Origin: Macrolepiota albuminosa
Taxonomy: Eukaryota; Basidiomycota; Agaricomycetes; Agaricales; Agaricaceae
NCBI GenBank assembly: GCA_027475525.1
Contig: JAMWFC010000113.1
Location: 2,592,001-2,656,000, forward strand
Direction of reading: 5' to 3'
Length of the DNA: 64,000 nt
Shown here: positions 31,469-43,071 of the stretch, piece after piece
Numbering within the stretch: the first letter of the stretch is position 1
How the letters are laid out: each line of letters starts with the position of its first letter
Program-made: the position numbers and the translations under genes
Notes under the pieces: model-generated
Told to the model about the DNA's origin: nothing
Databases searched by the model: none
The model's input: only the letters and a program-made list of their open reading frames with translations

Positions 31469-34400
31469 ATGCTGGGCCAACTCAGGTCAGTGCTGCGGCC
31501 GCTGGCCATCCTGGCCGCCTACAATCCCATCGAGACCATCGTCGTGTTCTCCATATTCGGCACTTTGGCGTACTTCCACATTCTGACTGCAATCAAGCAC
31601 TCTGCCTTCCTTGCGCCCTCGACTGTCCCTCCCCTGCGCCCGACATACCTCGCTCTCCGCCATGCCGACTGGCTGCCTGTCCGCGAACACGTCTGGTCCC
31701 GTCCCCCGCCCGATGCCGCCCTTTTCCAGATCCAGCAACTCGTCTTCACCAGCCCTGTCTCGTCCGACCTCACTGCCCGCCTCGCTGCTGCCGCCGCCGT
31801 GTCCCACGCGAACAGCTCGTCGCTCACCCTCGCCGTGGCGTCCACCAGCCTCACCGCAGTCACGTCGCTGCTCCCATCCGCCTCGTTCCGCCTGCTCTCG
31901 TCGCTGCCCGCGTCCGACGAACCAGTCATCGGCGACACCTCTTCGCCAAAATGGATTGCCTATGCATTCCGCGCTCTCGTCATACGCTTCTACACGCTCG
32001 CACAAATGGCCGACTCGCTCGACATCCTGCTCATCCTGCTTGGCTATGTTTTGATGCACTTTACGTTTTACCTGCTTATTTCCCGCTCTCGTGCGCTGGG
32101 CTCCAACTTTTGGCTTCCCGCTGCAATCATGAGCAGCTCCATCCTTGCTTTTCTTCTCAGCATCCCCATCGCACTCGCCCTCCACATCCCGATTGACCCC
32201 GTCGCACTCACTGAGGCCCTCCCTTTCCTCGTCTGCACCGTCGGCTTCGACAAACCACTCCGCCTCGCCCGCGCCGTCTTCCTCCACCCACACCTCACCA
32301 CGCCCCCCGTCGCCCTCTCGTCCCTCCAGTCCACACATCCAGTGCCCCTCAAACCAGCTGCAAAAATCCTCACAGAGAGCTTGTCTCTCACTTATCCCCC
32401 CATCATCAGAGACTATATCCTCGAAATTGCCGTCCTCGTCGTCGGCGCCAATTCTAAAGTCGATGGTCTCAAGGAAGTCTGTGCCCTTGCCGCCCTCTTG
32501 CTCGCCGTCGACTGTCTCTTGATGTGCACCTACCTCGTCGGTGTTCTGGGCGTCATGATCGAGGTATCTCTATTCGTTTATTGTTCTGCTTACTGTCTAA
32601 TACCGTCTCTAGGTCCGCCGCATCCAAACTTTATACAAATCCCGCTCCTCCATTCCCCGCTCCAGAACAAACTCTGTATCATCATACCACGACCCGCCCT
32701 CTTACGGCAGCACACCTTACTCGTCGCACCCAGGCACGCCCTCCGCCTCCTCCCATCGGCCTCATAAATCCGCACTCGTGCACCCGCCGCCGCCGCCGAC
32801 CTGGCGCGAACGTCTACTGGGCGTCAAAGGCGCCTCGCTCATCGGCAAAGGCAAAGAAAAAAGCTCCGTCGACAAAGAACCCAACCCCGTCGCGCGGCTC
32901 AAGCTCCTGCTCATCGCGACGTTCCTCAGTCTACACATTCTGAACCTCATCACGCCTCTCGCGCCGAGCTCGCTGCTGCCGAACCAGGCGTCCCACCACC
33001 CGCCAAAAGCGTACGACGGGCTCCTCGCCGGCGACGCCAAGGCGCGTGCGCGCGCGCGCTCCCGGGCCAATGGCGCGTCTGCGCCTGCGTCGAGCACACA
33101 CGGAGGACGCGTGGACGTGACGGACGCGAACGTCCAAGCGGTGCTTGCGCGCCTCGCAGTGTCGCCGGGGGAAGACGAGCTCGTCGTGCGCGTGTGCGCG
33201 CCCATATTCGTACACGCGCTCGCGTCCCCGCTCGCTCTGCCCGCTGCGCCGGACGCGCTGGAGCTGGACCCCGCGGAGCACTCGCACTCGCACGGGCACG
33301 CGGCGCCGCGCTCCCTCGAGGGTTTCATGGACTCGTGGACGCGCCTCGTGGGTGACCCTGTGATTAGCAAGTGGATCGTCGTGCTACTCGCGATCAGCAT
33401 TATGTTGAATGGGTATCTTATCAAAGGCATCGCGGTTGGTGCTGGTGTCGGCACGGGCGTCGTCGCGGGCAAGGCGCTGCGGTTCGAGGGGTCGCAGGCC
33501 GACGACGACGACGAGGTGCTGGTGTCGGCACGGGCGTCGTCGCGGGCAAGGCGCTGCGGTTCGAGGGGTCGCAGGCCGACGACGACGACGAAGAGCGGGA
33601 GCGTGTGAGGGAACGTGTGAGGGGGAGGGGGAGGGGGAAGAGGGACGACGACGACGACGTGGTGGTGGTGGAAGACGTGAAGACGTTTACGCTGGAAGAC
33701 GTTGATCGGCGGTTAAAAGCGCGTTTGGACGTTCCTTCGATATCGATATCGATCTCAAATCCCCCTTCGATATCACACACGCCGTCGACGCCCACGGCCG
33801 TATCGACGCCGTCCCCGCCGCCCCCGCGCGTCCTCCCGCTGCCCCTGCCCCTGCCTGTGTCGCCCGAGCCGAAGCACGACGACGAGGCCACGGTGCGGGC
33901 GTACGAGGCGCTCGTGCGGATGTACGACGCCGCGGAGGGCATGCACGCGAGGGCGGAGGTGCTCGCGGGCATGACGGACGAGGAAGTCGTGCGCCTCGTG
34001 CAAAAGGGCAAAGTCGCCACGTATGCGTTGGAGAAGGTGTTGAGTGGCGGCGAGGCGGGGTGGGGTGTCAGAGAGAGGGAGCTCCAGCGCGCTGTTCGCG
34101 TGCGCCGCGCGGTTTTGTGTACGTTTTTCCCCCTTGCTTGTACGTGAAGGCTGATTAAAGTGAATGTGTGTGTGTGTGTGTAGCCCGCGAGTCGAGGACA
34201 CAGACGCTGGAACGCTCGCTCGTTCCGTATGAGCGATACGATTATACCCGCGTGCTGAATGCATGCTGCGAGAACGTGGTGGGGTACATCCCGATCCCAC
34301 TAGGTATCGCCGGGCCACTCACGATCGACGGTATATCCTTTCCCATCCCAATGGCCACAGCCGAAGGCACACTAGTCGCGTCTACCTCGCGCGGATGCAA

Positions 34401-35614
34401 AGCGCTCAACGCAGGCGGGGGCGTGACGACCGTGATCACCAAGGACGGAATGACGCGGGGGCCGGCGATCGATTTCCCGTCGATCGAAGAGGCCGCGCGC
34501 GCGCTGAGGTGGGTCCAGGGCGAGGGGTACGAGTGCCTCAAGGCTGCGTTCGAGAGCACGTCGCGATTTGCGCGGTTGCGGGATATCAAGGTCGCCATGG
34601 CGGGGCGGACGGTGTTTGCGCGCTTCGCGACTGCGACGGGCGATGCGATGGGGATGAATATGATTAGTAAAGGCACTGAGAAGGCGCTTGAGGCGATGCA
34701 GCGCGAGTTCCCGGGGATGCTCGTGTTGGCGCTTTCGGGGAATTATTGCACGGATAAGAAGCCCGCTGCGATTAATTGGATCGAGGGGAGGGGCAAGAGC
34801 GTCGTCGCGGAGGCTGTCGTGCCCGGGAAAGTCGTGCAGAGCGTGCTGAAGACGACGGTGGAGGCGTTGTGTAATTTGAATGTGAAGAAGAATTTGGTGG
34901 GGAGCGCGATGGCGGGGAGCGTGGGTGGGTTTAATGCCCATGCCGCGAATATTTTGACCGCCGTGTTCCTTGCGACGGGTCAGGACCCCGCGCAGAACGT
35001 CGAGAGCTCGAATTGTATCACGTTGATGGAACCGTGCGTGTCTCTCTCTTTCTCTCTTTCTGTGTGTGCTGACAAAACGCGCGCAGGACGAACGACGGGA
35101 AGGACCTACTCATGACGGTGACGATGCCGTCGATCGAAGTGGGCACCGTGGGCGGGGGTACGGTGCTCGCGCCGCAGGGGGGAATACTCGAGATGCTCGG
35201 GATCAAAGGCGCGCACGACACGACGCCCGGCGCGAACGCGCAGCAGCTCGCGAGGATCGTCGCCGCGGCTGTCATGGCGGGCGAGCTGTCGCTCCTCAGC
35301 GCGCTCGCGGCGGGCCATTTGATTAAGGCGCATATGGCGCATAATAGGAGTGTGCCGAATACGCCGGCTGGTGCGAGTGGGAAGGGAGGGTTGTTGGTTC
35401 CCAAGACGAAGGAGGAGGGGCGCGTGAGCGTGAGCCTGGGGGTGAGCAAGGAGGAGAAGGAGGAGAAGGAGGGGGTGCGCGGGAGCGATACGACGTCGAC
35501 GTCGAGTTTGCCCGCGAGTGAGAGTGGCGCGGCAAGGAGGAGAAGGAGGGGGTGCGCGGGAGCGATACGACGTCGACGTCGAGTTTGCCCGCGAGTGAGA
35601 GTGGCGCGGCTTGA
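31469..35614 (+). CDS. HMG1: HMG-CoA reductase (frame broken twice by 77-bp duplications)
   Basis: This ER-membrane enzyme reduces HMG-CoA to mevalonate for sterol synthesis. Exons 31469-32563, 32613-34118, 34184-35033 and 35087-35614 give 1274 residues once two 77-bp duplications are ignored. The N-terminal half has several membrane helices and a sterol-sensing-like region ([19 protein letters not shown]). After a low-complexity linker the catalytic domain begins [20 protein letters not shown]. It shows [35 protein letters not shown] (catalytic Glu), [12 protein letters not shown], the lysine in [14 protein letters not shown], and [12 protein letters not shown]. The catalytic His region is [11 protein letters not shown]. 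As written, the copies at 33438-33591 and 35457-35610 shift the frame by 2 nt each; with one copy of each removed the frame is continuous and ends SESGAA. I therefore regard the gene as intact in the organism. Confidence 0.93.
33438..33591. repeat. Exact 77-bp tandem duplication #7 (in HMG-CoA reductase)
   Basis: 33438-33514 equals 33515-33591. It shifts the coding frame; collapse joins QADDDDE directly to ERERVRE in frame. Confidence 0.93.
35457..35610. repeat. Exact 77-bp tandem duplication #8 (HMG-CoA reductase C-terminus)
   Basis: 35457-35533 equals 35534-35610. The duplication adds a spurious Arg-rich tail running to 35783; collapse gives a stop at 35612-35614. Confidence 0.93.
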
Positions 35615-36890
35615 TGCTGGCGTTTGTCCTTTGAGAGAGAGTTTTTTGCTTTGCTTCGCTTCCCCGTCGCTTGCGGCTCGGCTTGTTTTTGGATTTGGAT
35701 CCCTTTTCTTTCTTTCTTTCTTTCTTTTTTTGGTTTCGTTAGTTGCTTGCTTGCTTACTAGCTATCTATATATATATACATAACTCTGCATAACATGCCA
35801 CGTACCCGCAAGAATTCATATATCCCCCCCTCCCCATCGTACTACACTTAATTACGTATATATATATCTACATAAACCCCTCACCCTCACACGGGAGCGC
35901 GTATTGGTATAACTTACTTTGCGGCTTTTGAATGTCGACGTCGATCTGGTGTTTTTTTTTGAGTCGGCGATGGCGAAGTGTGGTGTGGTTGATTTCGTCT
36001 TTGGTACGAGGGGGATGTACATAAAGGACAGTGACCATAATGGAACGTCATTTTCTCTATTGACAACTGCATCGCCGGAGCACGAGGTTATCTCTGGTAC
36101 TGGGTATCTGGGAGAGGGTGCGGCAGAGGGTGGGCAGGATATCATGGCAGGCCTTTCGAGCATCGCTGGCTCATATGCAGTAAGCTTGTGTCTGGAGACA
36201 ATTATAAGGCTGAGGGAACATTGTGTTGAAGCACTATCGTGGATTCAACTTACCTTCCTAATCAAGAACGGAAGCATATTTCAAGAGGTTGTTTGTGCAT
36301 CCGGCGTTCAAGGCAACATATTACCGAAGAGCTGTGCATTGAAGATTATCAACGGTTTGAGTTTTCTTTTTTCTTTCCTTTGTAAGAAGGCTGATTTGTG
36401 ACAATAGCTATGTGTTCAATTACCCGAACACTAGTCAAGTTGCCACTTCATCGAATCTCTACTTTGTGGACAGTCAGTTTAAATCAATGCACTTCTTGTC
36501 AAATGCATGTCGTACTGATTTTACTATGTCATTTTAGGATTCCGACTCGGATGTACAGTGCTTCATATCGCGTTTTGAAGAGCGCCGTCATCTTGAATCT
36601 GAATCAAGCTGCTGCATGAATATCTACTCAAGCGCAATCGCACATGCGCTCAACTTCTTACCTCAAGGACGGTGGATGCCTGTTCTCCTGAAGCCTGCAG
36701 ACTAGGGACGGCAGTTTTACGTTCCTGACATCAGTCGCTTGGATTGTCATTTGAAAGCCCGGTGTGGCCATTACACCCACAAATCAGATTATCGTTTGAA
36801 TCTCTCCTCTTGATACATATCAATAGCCTCAGAGCTTCAATTTCGTCCTTTTAAAGTCCATCCTAAAGACCGAAACTGGTGGAAGTCCCA
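35615..36890. other. HMG-CoA reductase 3' region and gene-free DNA
   Basis: This contains a TTTC microsatellite (near 35708-35728) and TA-rich stretches. The frame at 35919-36401 has no recognisable motif. Parts of 35.6-36.0 kb recur near 40.1-40.4 kb beside the HMG-CoA reductase relic. Confidence 0.4.
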
Positions 36891-38389
36891 ATGCAGCCAG
36901 CTCAAACTTGGCAAACGCCCGCGCAGGGGACTCAGGCTCTCCCTTCCCAATTGATGAATCAGGTGTATTGGACACCAGAGACGCAAGCTGTTGCTCGAGA
37001 CAATACAGTTAAAAAGCGTGTGATGGAACATCGATTCTACAATAAATTCCTTATACAAACCTGTGCCATCACTAATAAGTCCAGCATGGCTGCTCCATCC
37101 CTCGTGGAATTTGCCCACATGAAGCCTCATAAAGATACTCATGAAAGAGATGATGTACGTGGTATCAACGTTGAGCAGCCTTACTGATACACTGACTAAA
37201 ATATTGATGATTTCAGATGAATCGTTGGGCGTGGATGATGGGTCATGCTTACAGGGAGACATTTCATATTGATTGCCGACTGAATATAATGCCCTGTATG
37301 TCAAGTTTGACTATGAATATACTCAAGACTTACATCGATAGTGAACGTCTACATTCACCGAATGCTGGATGCGCATCTTGTTACCTTTTTCCTAGATGAA
37401 AACATCCTTAAGATCGTTGAGAAGAAGTTGCTTGTCAATTCTTCCGTAAAGACAGCGACTGAACAAAGGCAACGTATCCTCACGGTGCGCAGTCACATAA
37501 TCCATCTCCATCATTGAATCTCATTCACTTTCACCAGGACCTCGATAAAGAGATGCCTAATGGAGGCTGGCCAGTTACTTTCATGGCGTCTAACAAATGT
37601 GATAAAACAGAAGTAATTGTGGTCCATGATATGGGGGAAGACTCAAATGGTCGTTTGCATACTACCAAAACGTATCAAGTCTTCACGCACCCTTTTGAAA
37701 TCCCTTTCAAGACCGCGGCCAGCCCTATCTTCATTCTGGCAAATATGCTGGAACTACGAAAGAACTTGAGCGTGGTCGAAATGCGTTGGTATGATTCAAA
37801 TTGGAATGTCGATAAGTGGAAACTGTTCTTAGAGGGTGTGGACCTCCTCGAGGGTCTTGTAGAAAAAGCATATGTCCCAAAAGATTTCAAAAGAAGAGCG
37901 GGACGCAATACCAGGAGAAGCAGTCGCGGTGACACTGTGCTTGGGCCACCAGAGGACAAGTATGATTATCGAGTAGGCAAGTATGAGTCAGAGAAATTTG
38001 TGGCTCATGTCGCACAGTACAATTCTGACAACTCCAAAAACGAACATCGCACGGACTCGGAGGAGGAAAACGATTTGGATAAGAAGTCCCCGAAAGGTCC
38101 GGTCTTCGCATCAGATGTCTACGTCGAGAACGGTTTTACTCTCTTGCTTCGCGATTTGCAATCGCCTGCCGAAAACCTTTCCCAAACAGCCCAAACTCTA
38201 GGATCAGTTTCAGACGATGCTGATGAAATGGAGTCAGCAGGGCCTTTTTCCGAGGATGAGATGGGCAGTAGATCTGGGTCGCCAGAGTCACCAGATTTAT
38301 CTTCAGAATATGTCAATGACGAAACAGGAAGTGAAATCGGGGGAAGGGATAGCCCACTTGAACTTCGCTCACGCCTACGAATCTCGTGA
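36891..38389 (+). CDS. Uncharacterised fungal protein, possibly HNH-endonuclease-like
   Basis: Four exons (36891-37154, 37217-37295, 37396-37484, 37538-38389) join in frame to 427 residues. The N-terminal part contains FYNKFLIQTCAITNKS followed by EFAHMKPHKDTHE, then WAWMMGHAYRETFHIDCRLN and later NLIHFHQDLD-like sequence. The Cys, 'AHMKPH' and 'DCRLN' spacing resembles the HNH-like proteins that are numerous in agaricomycete genomes, where a cysteine, an 'AHIIP' segment and a 'D-S-x-x-N' segment recur. The C-terminal 150 residues are acidic and Ser-rich (SEEENDLDKKSPKG, DEMGSRSGSPESPD), so probably disordered. No catalytic activity can be confirmed. The gene sits tail to tail with another uncharacterised gene at 38.6-39.5 kb, which may be a relative. 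Confidence 0.6.
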
Positions 38390-38601
38390 ACTCCTCGCAA
38401 CATCAAACCTCACATTGCTCAGTTACTCCACACTTTGTTTTCGTCCTTTCAACACTCTGCTCATACCCTAACACGATTGGACCGAACTTCCGGCATACAC
38501 CAAGTCACGACGAAAGGCATTTCAGGAAGTAACTACTTGATTCAGTACATTGTAACTATAACAGTGTAATGTCGAGACAAATGCCAGATAGCAATCATCA
38601 T

Positions 38602-39456
38602 TTAGCACACAGGAGGATCTGCGCACATTGTAGAAACATCCTGTAATTGTTCCTCTTCCTTAACAAAAGGTAGCGGCCTTTGGGGCTGTGGCTTGGTAGA
38701 GATGAAAATGCTGGGCATTGGTGTCTGTACCATGTCATAGACAGCGCGAATTCTCCATTTTTGCTTGTAGAGATCGGCACTAACAGACGTAGATTGACCC
38801 ATCAAGAAACTAGAAGCAATGACCAGCCACATATACGGAGGGATAGATGACCAAACACGTGTCGTGCCACTCTGAGTAAGAGTCCCATCGGTAGTATAGA
38901 TAGGAAATGATTCAAGTCGATAGAGCCTGTACGGATAGAAAGTGCGACCAGATTTAGATACACAAAGACCTTCCTCTAGCTGGGACAAGTGTCAGAAGAG
39001 CTTACGAAGGTGCAGAAAAAATTACATACCGGAGTATACCTTGTCCTTTGCTCTGGAGGACAAGAATGAAGATTATCCCACCAAAGTTGAACGAGATAGT
39101 CGAGGTGTTCCTCTTCAGGAACAAGCGTCCACTTCCTGTCATTGAAAGCTCTGGCCATATTCAATTGTACTGTAAATCGCTCGTATATTGCATCCAATAG
39201 CAGGATGACAGTAAAGTTGCTCACATCTCAAGACGTTTGATTTAGAGCCAACGAACTCGTTTGTCTCGCCTCTTTGAAATCCCATGCCATATTCGATGGG
39301 ATCGAGCTGGTATGCAATTGCTTCGGCTCGACGAACAACGTATTATGAAAATTAACCCACCATTACTGCTGAAGGAGAAATCAGTGGGAGAGTGTAGATA
39401 GCATCCCTTTTTTCAAGGCACAGCTGCGGTAGATGGAGGATGTCTTTCGAAGGCAT
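38602..39456 (-). CDS. Uncharacterised protein, possible relative of its neighbour
   Basis: From ATG at 39456 the minus strand reads MPSKDILHLPQLCLEKRDAI, then after a short intron AEAIAYQLDPIEYGMGFQRG, then after another NMARAFNDRKWTLVPEEEHL and LVQLWWDNLHSCPPEQRTRY, and finally LEEGLCVSKSGRTFYPYRLY to the stop at 38602. The 'LVPEEEHLDYLV' and 'FYPYRLYRLESFP' blocks recall the C-terminal halves of fungal HNH-like proteins, and the neighbour on the plus strand has comparable spacing. I see no HNH residues here, so this may be a partial or derived member. Intron borders in the first half are uncertain. Confidence 0.5.
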
Positions 39457-39599
39457 GTGGATGGGTCGAAAGGTACATAAGTTCAAGACACATAGCTGAA
39501 TTTATGGTTGACCAACACATGTAAATAAATGCTGGCGCCATGATAATTCGGGCAAAAGATGTTGCCTAAGGTTGAATCGGCCACACGATCATATACTTT

Positions 39600-40400
39600 T
39601 GTACCTTTCACCTGGGTATCGTTTCCCATCCCGATGGCCACAGCCGAAGGCACGCTCGTTGCGTCTACCTCGCGGGGGTGCAAAGCACGTGGTGGCGTGA
39701 CGACTGTCGTCACCAAGGATGGGATGACGCATGGGCCTACGTTTGATTTCCTCTCGGTCGAAGAGGCCGCACGGCAATGGCATGGATCCATGGTGAGGGG
39801 TACAATGACCTCGAGACTGCGTTTGAGAGCACGTCGCGGTTTGCGAGGTTGAAGGGTATAAAGGTCATGACGGCGGGGCGGACAGTGTTTGCCAGGTTTG
39901 TGACGGCACGGGCGACGCGATGGGAGTGAATATGATCAGTAAAGGCACAGAAAAGGCGCTTGAAGCATATGACGCATAATAGGAGTGTCCCAAATACGCC
40001 GGCGGGCTTGAGCGGCGAGGGCGGGTTGTTGGTCAAGTCGAAGATGAGGATTTAGGAGGAGGAAGAGAATGTGCCTAGGAGCAATGTAGCGAGTGGGAGC
40101 CCGTGGCTTGATGCTAGTCGCTCCTGTTCTTTGCTTCGCTTCGCTCCTCTTCTCCGTCGCTTTGCGCTCGTTTCTGGAATTTAGATCCTTTTTTTGGTTT
40201 CGTTGCTTGCTATCTATTTACGTACATGCCACCCATAACACATCCCTCCCCCCTTTACTACATCCAACTACACTTAATTATATCTTTACAATCTATATAG
40301 ACCACTCACCTCCGAGCGCGTATTGTTATACTTACACTGCGCTTTTCAATGCCGATCTGGTGTTTTAGTTTACGAAAGTGGTGTGTTGAGGTCGTCTTTT
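39600..40400 (+). pseudogene. Broken partial copy of HMG-CoA reductase
   Basis: The plus strand reads [36 protein letters not shown] and [10 protein letters not shown], then, in a different frame, pieces matching [10 protein letters not shown] and AGRTVFARF. The centre of the catalytic domain is deleted: the piece ending GTEKALEA is joined almost directly to one reading [12 protein letters not shown] near 39967. Similarity continues into the HMG-CoA reductase 3' region (ctttgcttcgcttcgctcctc near 40129, compare 35648). It has no start, no membrane part and several frameshifts. It was probably made by duplication about 4-5 kb downstream followed by decay. Confidence 0.85.
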
Positions 40401-40751
40401 TTCAATGGAAGAAGTCAGTTCTTAAGTCTCCTCGGTGTCATGATTTTCAAGAATATCAGAACATTCATCCAAGTAGATGTCGAGATACTGTCCGGATTCC
40501 TAATTTTGCCCGTCTACAATATACCTAGTTTCCCAGCCAAGACTTTCTGTATTCAATGTAATATCATAGTTGGAATAAGAATCCTGTTTGGTCCACAACG
40601 TGCCGCTGAGCTGTGTAATATACATACTTATCTTCCGTTATCATCCATGGTTTGTACTCCATATCAATTGATGGCTTCAAGGCCAGTTAGTTAAGAAGTC
40701 CGTTAATTGGTAGAACAACTTTATGAGGATCACTCCAATATGTCGGAGGTT

Positions 40752-41703
40752 TCACAACTTGGCGAAAAAAACTGCTCCTTTCGCAAGATCGCCAGTCTGC
40801 GGAATGGCAGCAGTTGCACCCGCGTCAACAGGCAAGAATACGCCTGTGATCCAGCGTGCCTGGTCGCTTGCCAAAAATCGCACAGCAGCGCCTACATCCC
40901 ATCCATTCCCTTCCGTGTGTAAAAGACTGCGTTTGCGTCGCGCTTCACGAGCCTCGTCGGGCATACCACGACTGTACATCATTGGTGTATAAACCATACC
41001 TGAAGGATACGTATCAGCAACCCAAAAATGAAACTGAGTGATTGAACGGACCGGGACAGACAGAATTGACCCTTATGCCCGCCGGTGCATGGTGGGCCGC
41101 CATCGCTCTCGTCATGTTGAGAATCGCACCCTTGCTTGTCGGGTAGAGTAACGTTGGGGTTCCCCCAATTAACCCTGCAACGCTTGCAATGTTGACTATT
41201 GCACCACGTCCGCTGATAGTTCCACGTTTGTTCTTTTCCATTGCAGGGACGGCATACTTTGCCATAAGCATCATACTCGTAACATTGATCTCTAAGCCCC
41301 GTGCCCATTGCTCGGGTTCGACATCAACAGCGGTTCCTTTTGGACCACCGACGCCGACATTATTCACCAGAATATCAAGTCGTCCAAAGTGCTTCAGGGC
41401 CTCATTTACGATCCGCTCACAGTCAACAGGCTTTGTCACGTCTGCTTGGACTGCAACGGCGACACCAGACCCAAATTCAGAAGTGATCATGGAGACAGTT
41501 GTGTTGGCCCAGTCAAGATTTATGTCTGCACAGACGACACGGGCGCCAGCTTCCGCTAGTAAAATCGCGGCAGCTCGTCCATTTCCGATTCCAGATGACT
41601 GTGACCCAGCGCCAGTGACGATGGCGGCGCGGCCTGCGAGTGAACGTAAGGGCCGTGGGGGGTTGAGATAGTCAGGGGGGTAGGCGATTTCGTCGTCAGA
41701 CAT
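40752..41703 (-). CDS. Short-chain dehydrogenase/reductase
   Basis: Two exons (41703-41052 and 40999-40752) give 299 residues, a normal SDR length. From MSDDEIAYPPDYLNPPRPL the Rossmann motif follows as GRAAIVTGAGSQSSGIG, then VCADINLDWANT. Further landmarks are NNVG (the NNAG position), the catalytic Ser in IVNIASVAGLIGG, the YxxxK motif in LLYPTSKGAI, and a C-terminal WITGVFLPVDAGATAA typical of classical SDRs. An acidic residue after the second strand (AD) suggests NAD rather than NADP. The substrate is unknown. The single 52-bp intron splits CPG from MVYTP. Confidence 0.9.
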
Positions 41704-42120
41704 AGTGTGTGGGTGAAAGAATCCAAGGCACGTCAGAACATGAGAGACCCTTTGCCATTTCTTCAATCTTTACATAAGTATATAGCACCACCAGCCAATG
41801 CAGAAAGAGTTAAGTCAATGCAACTTGAGAATCGTCACACGAGGAATCGGCATATGCCGAGGACTCAGATTCAACGGATAGTGTTGGTCGAAGTTGAGCG
41901 CTGAGCGCTTGAGCATTGAGACACCACATATACTCGATGGCAAAATTCTCACTCCAACCCACACTTGTCAAGTCGGCGGCTGATAATGGCCCATCAGAAG
42001 GAATCAATCCTCGTGGTCAAGAACAGTCTCATCAAATGGGGTCGTTGGTGCAATGCATATCATATTGAGCGTCATGGAATAGAAAGAGTGTAACATAAAC
42101 ATAGTACACATGATATCCGC
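41704..42120. other. Intergenic, no gene seen
   Basis: This region holds the SDR promoter and the eL42 3' region. A short ORF at 41810-42007 on the minus strand has no recognisable motif. Confidence 0.4.
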
Positions 42121-42780
<660 letters not shown>

Positions 42781-43071
42781 TTTGTTGGCGGCGGCGACGA
42801 CGATGACCAAATGCTTACCTCGAGACTTCTGTTGTCTGCCTCGGGAATCGCCGAACTGGTGGCTTGTACAGTTGTGGAATTTAGGTTCAAACTCCGATGA
42901 TGTCTGCCGCATCACTTTTCTTGGAATTTACAGACGCGACGAACTCCTACTTATTGCACGAAAATGAGAAACGCACATGTTATCCTATTTTTAAAGGTTA
43001 AGACAGTGGATTATGACATAGGCTCATCACATTCTGGACATACACCAAAACAAATGGAAAGACATCCGCAA

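Noticed and set aside
31487..32338. 283-codon minus-strand ORF opposite HMG-CoA reductase
   Set aside because: It is a shadow of a GC-rich coding exon with no motif; the sense strand carries a recognisable family protein.
35919..36401. 160-codon ORF downstream of HMG-CoA reductase
   Set aside because: It has no recognisable motif, starts within duplicated flank sequence and has no convincing splice partner.
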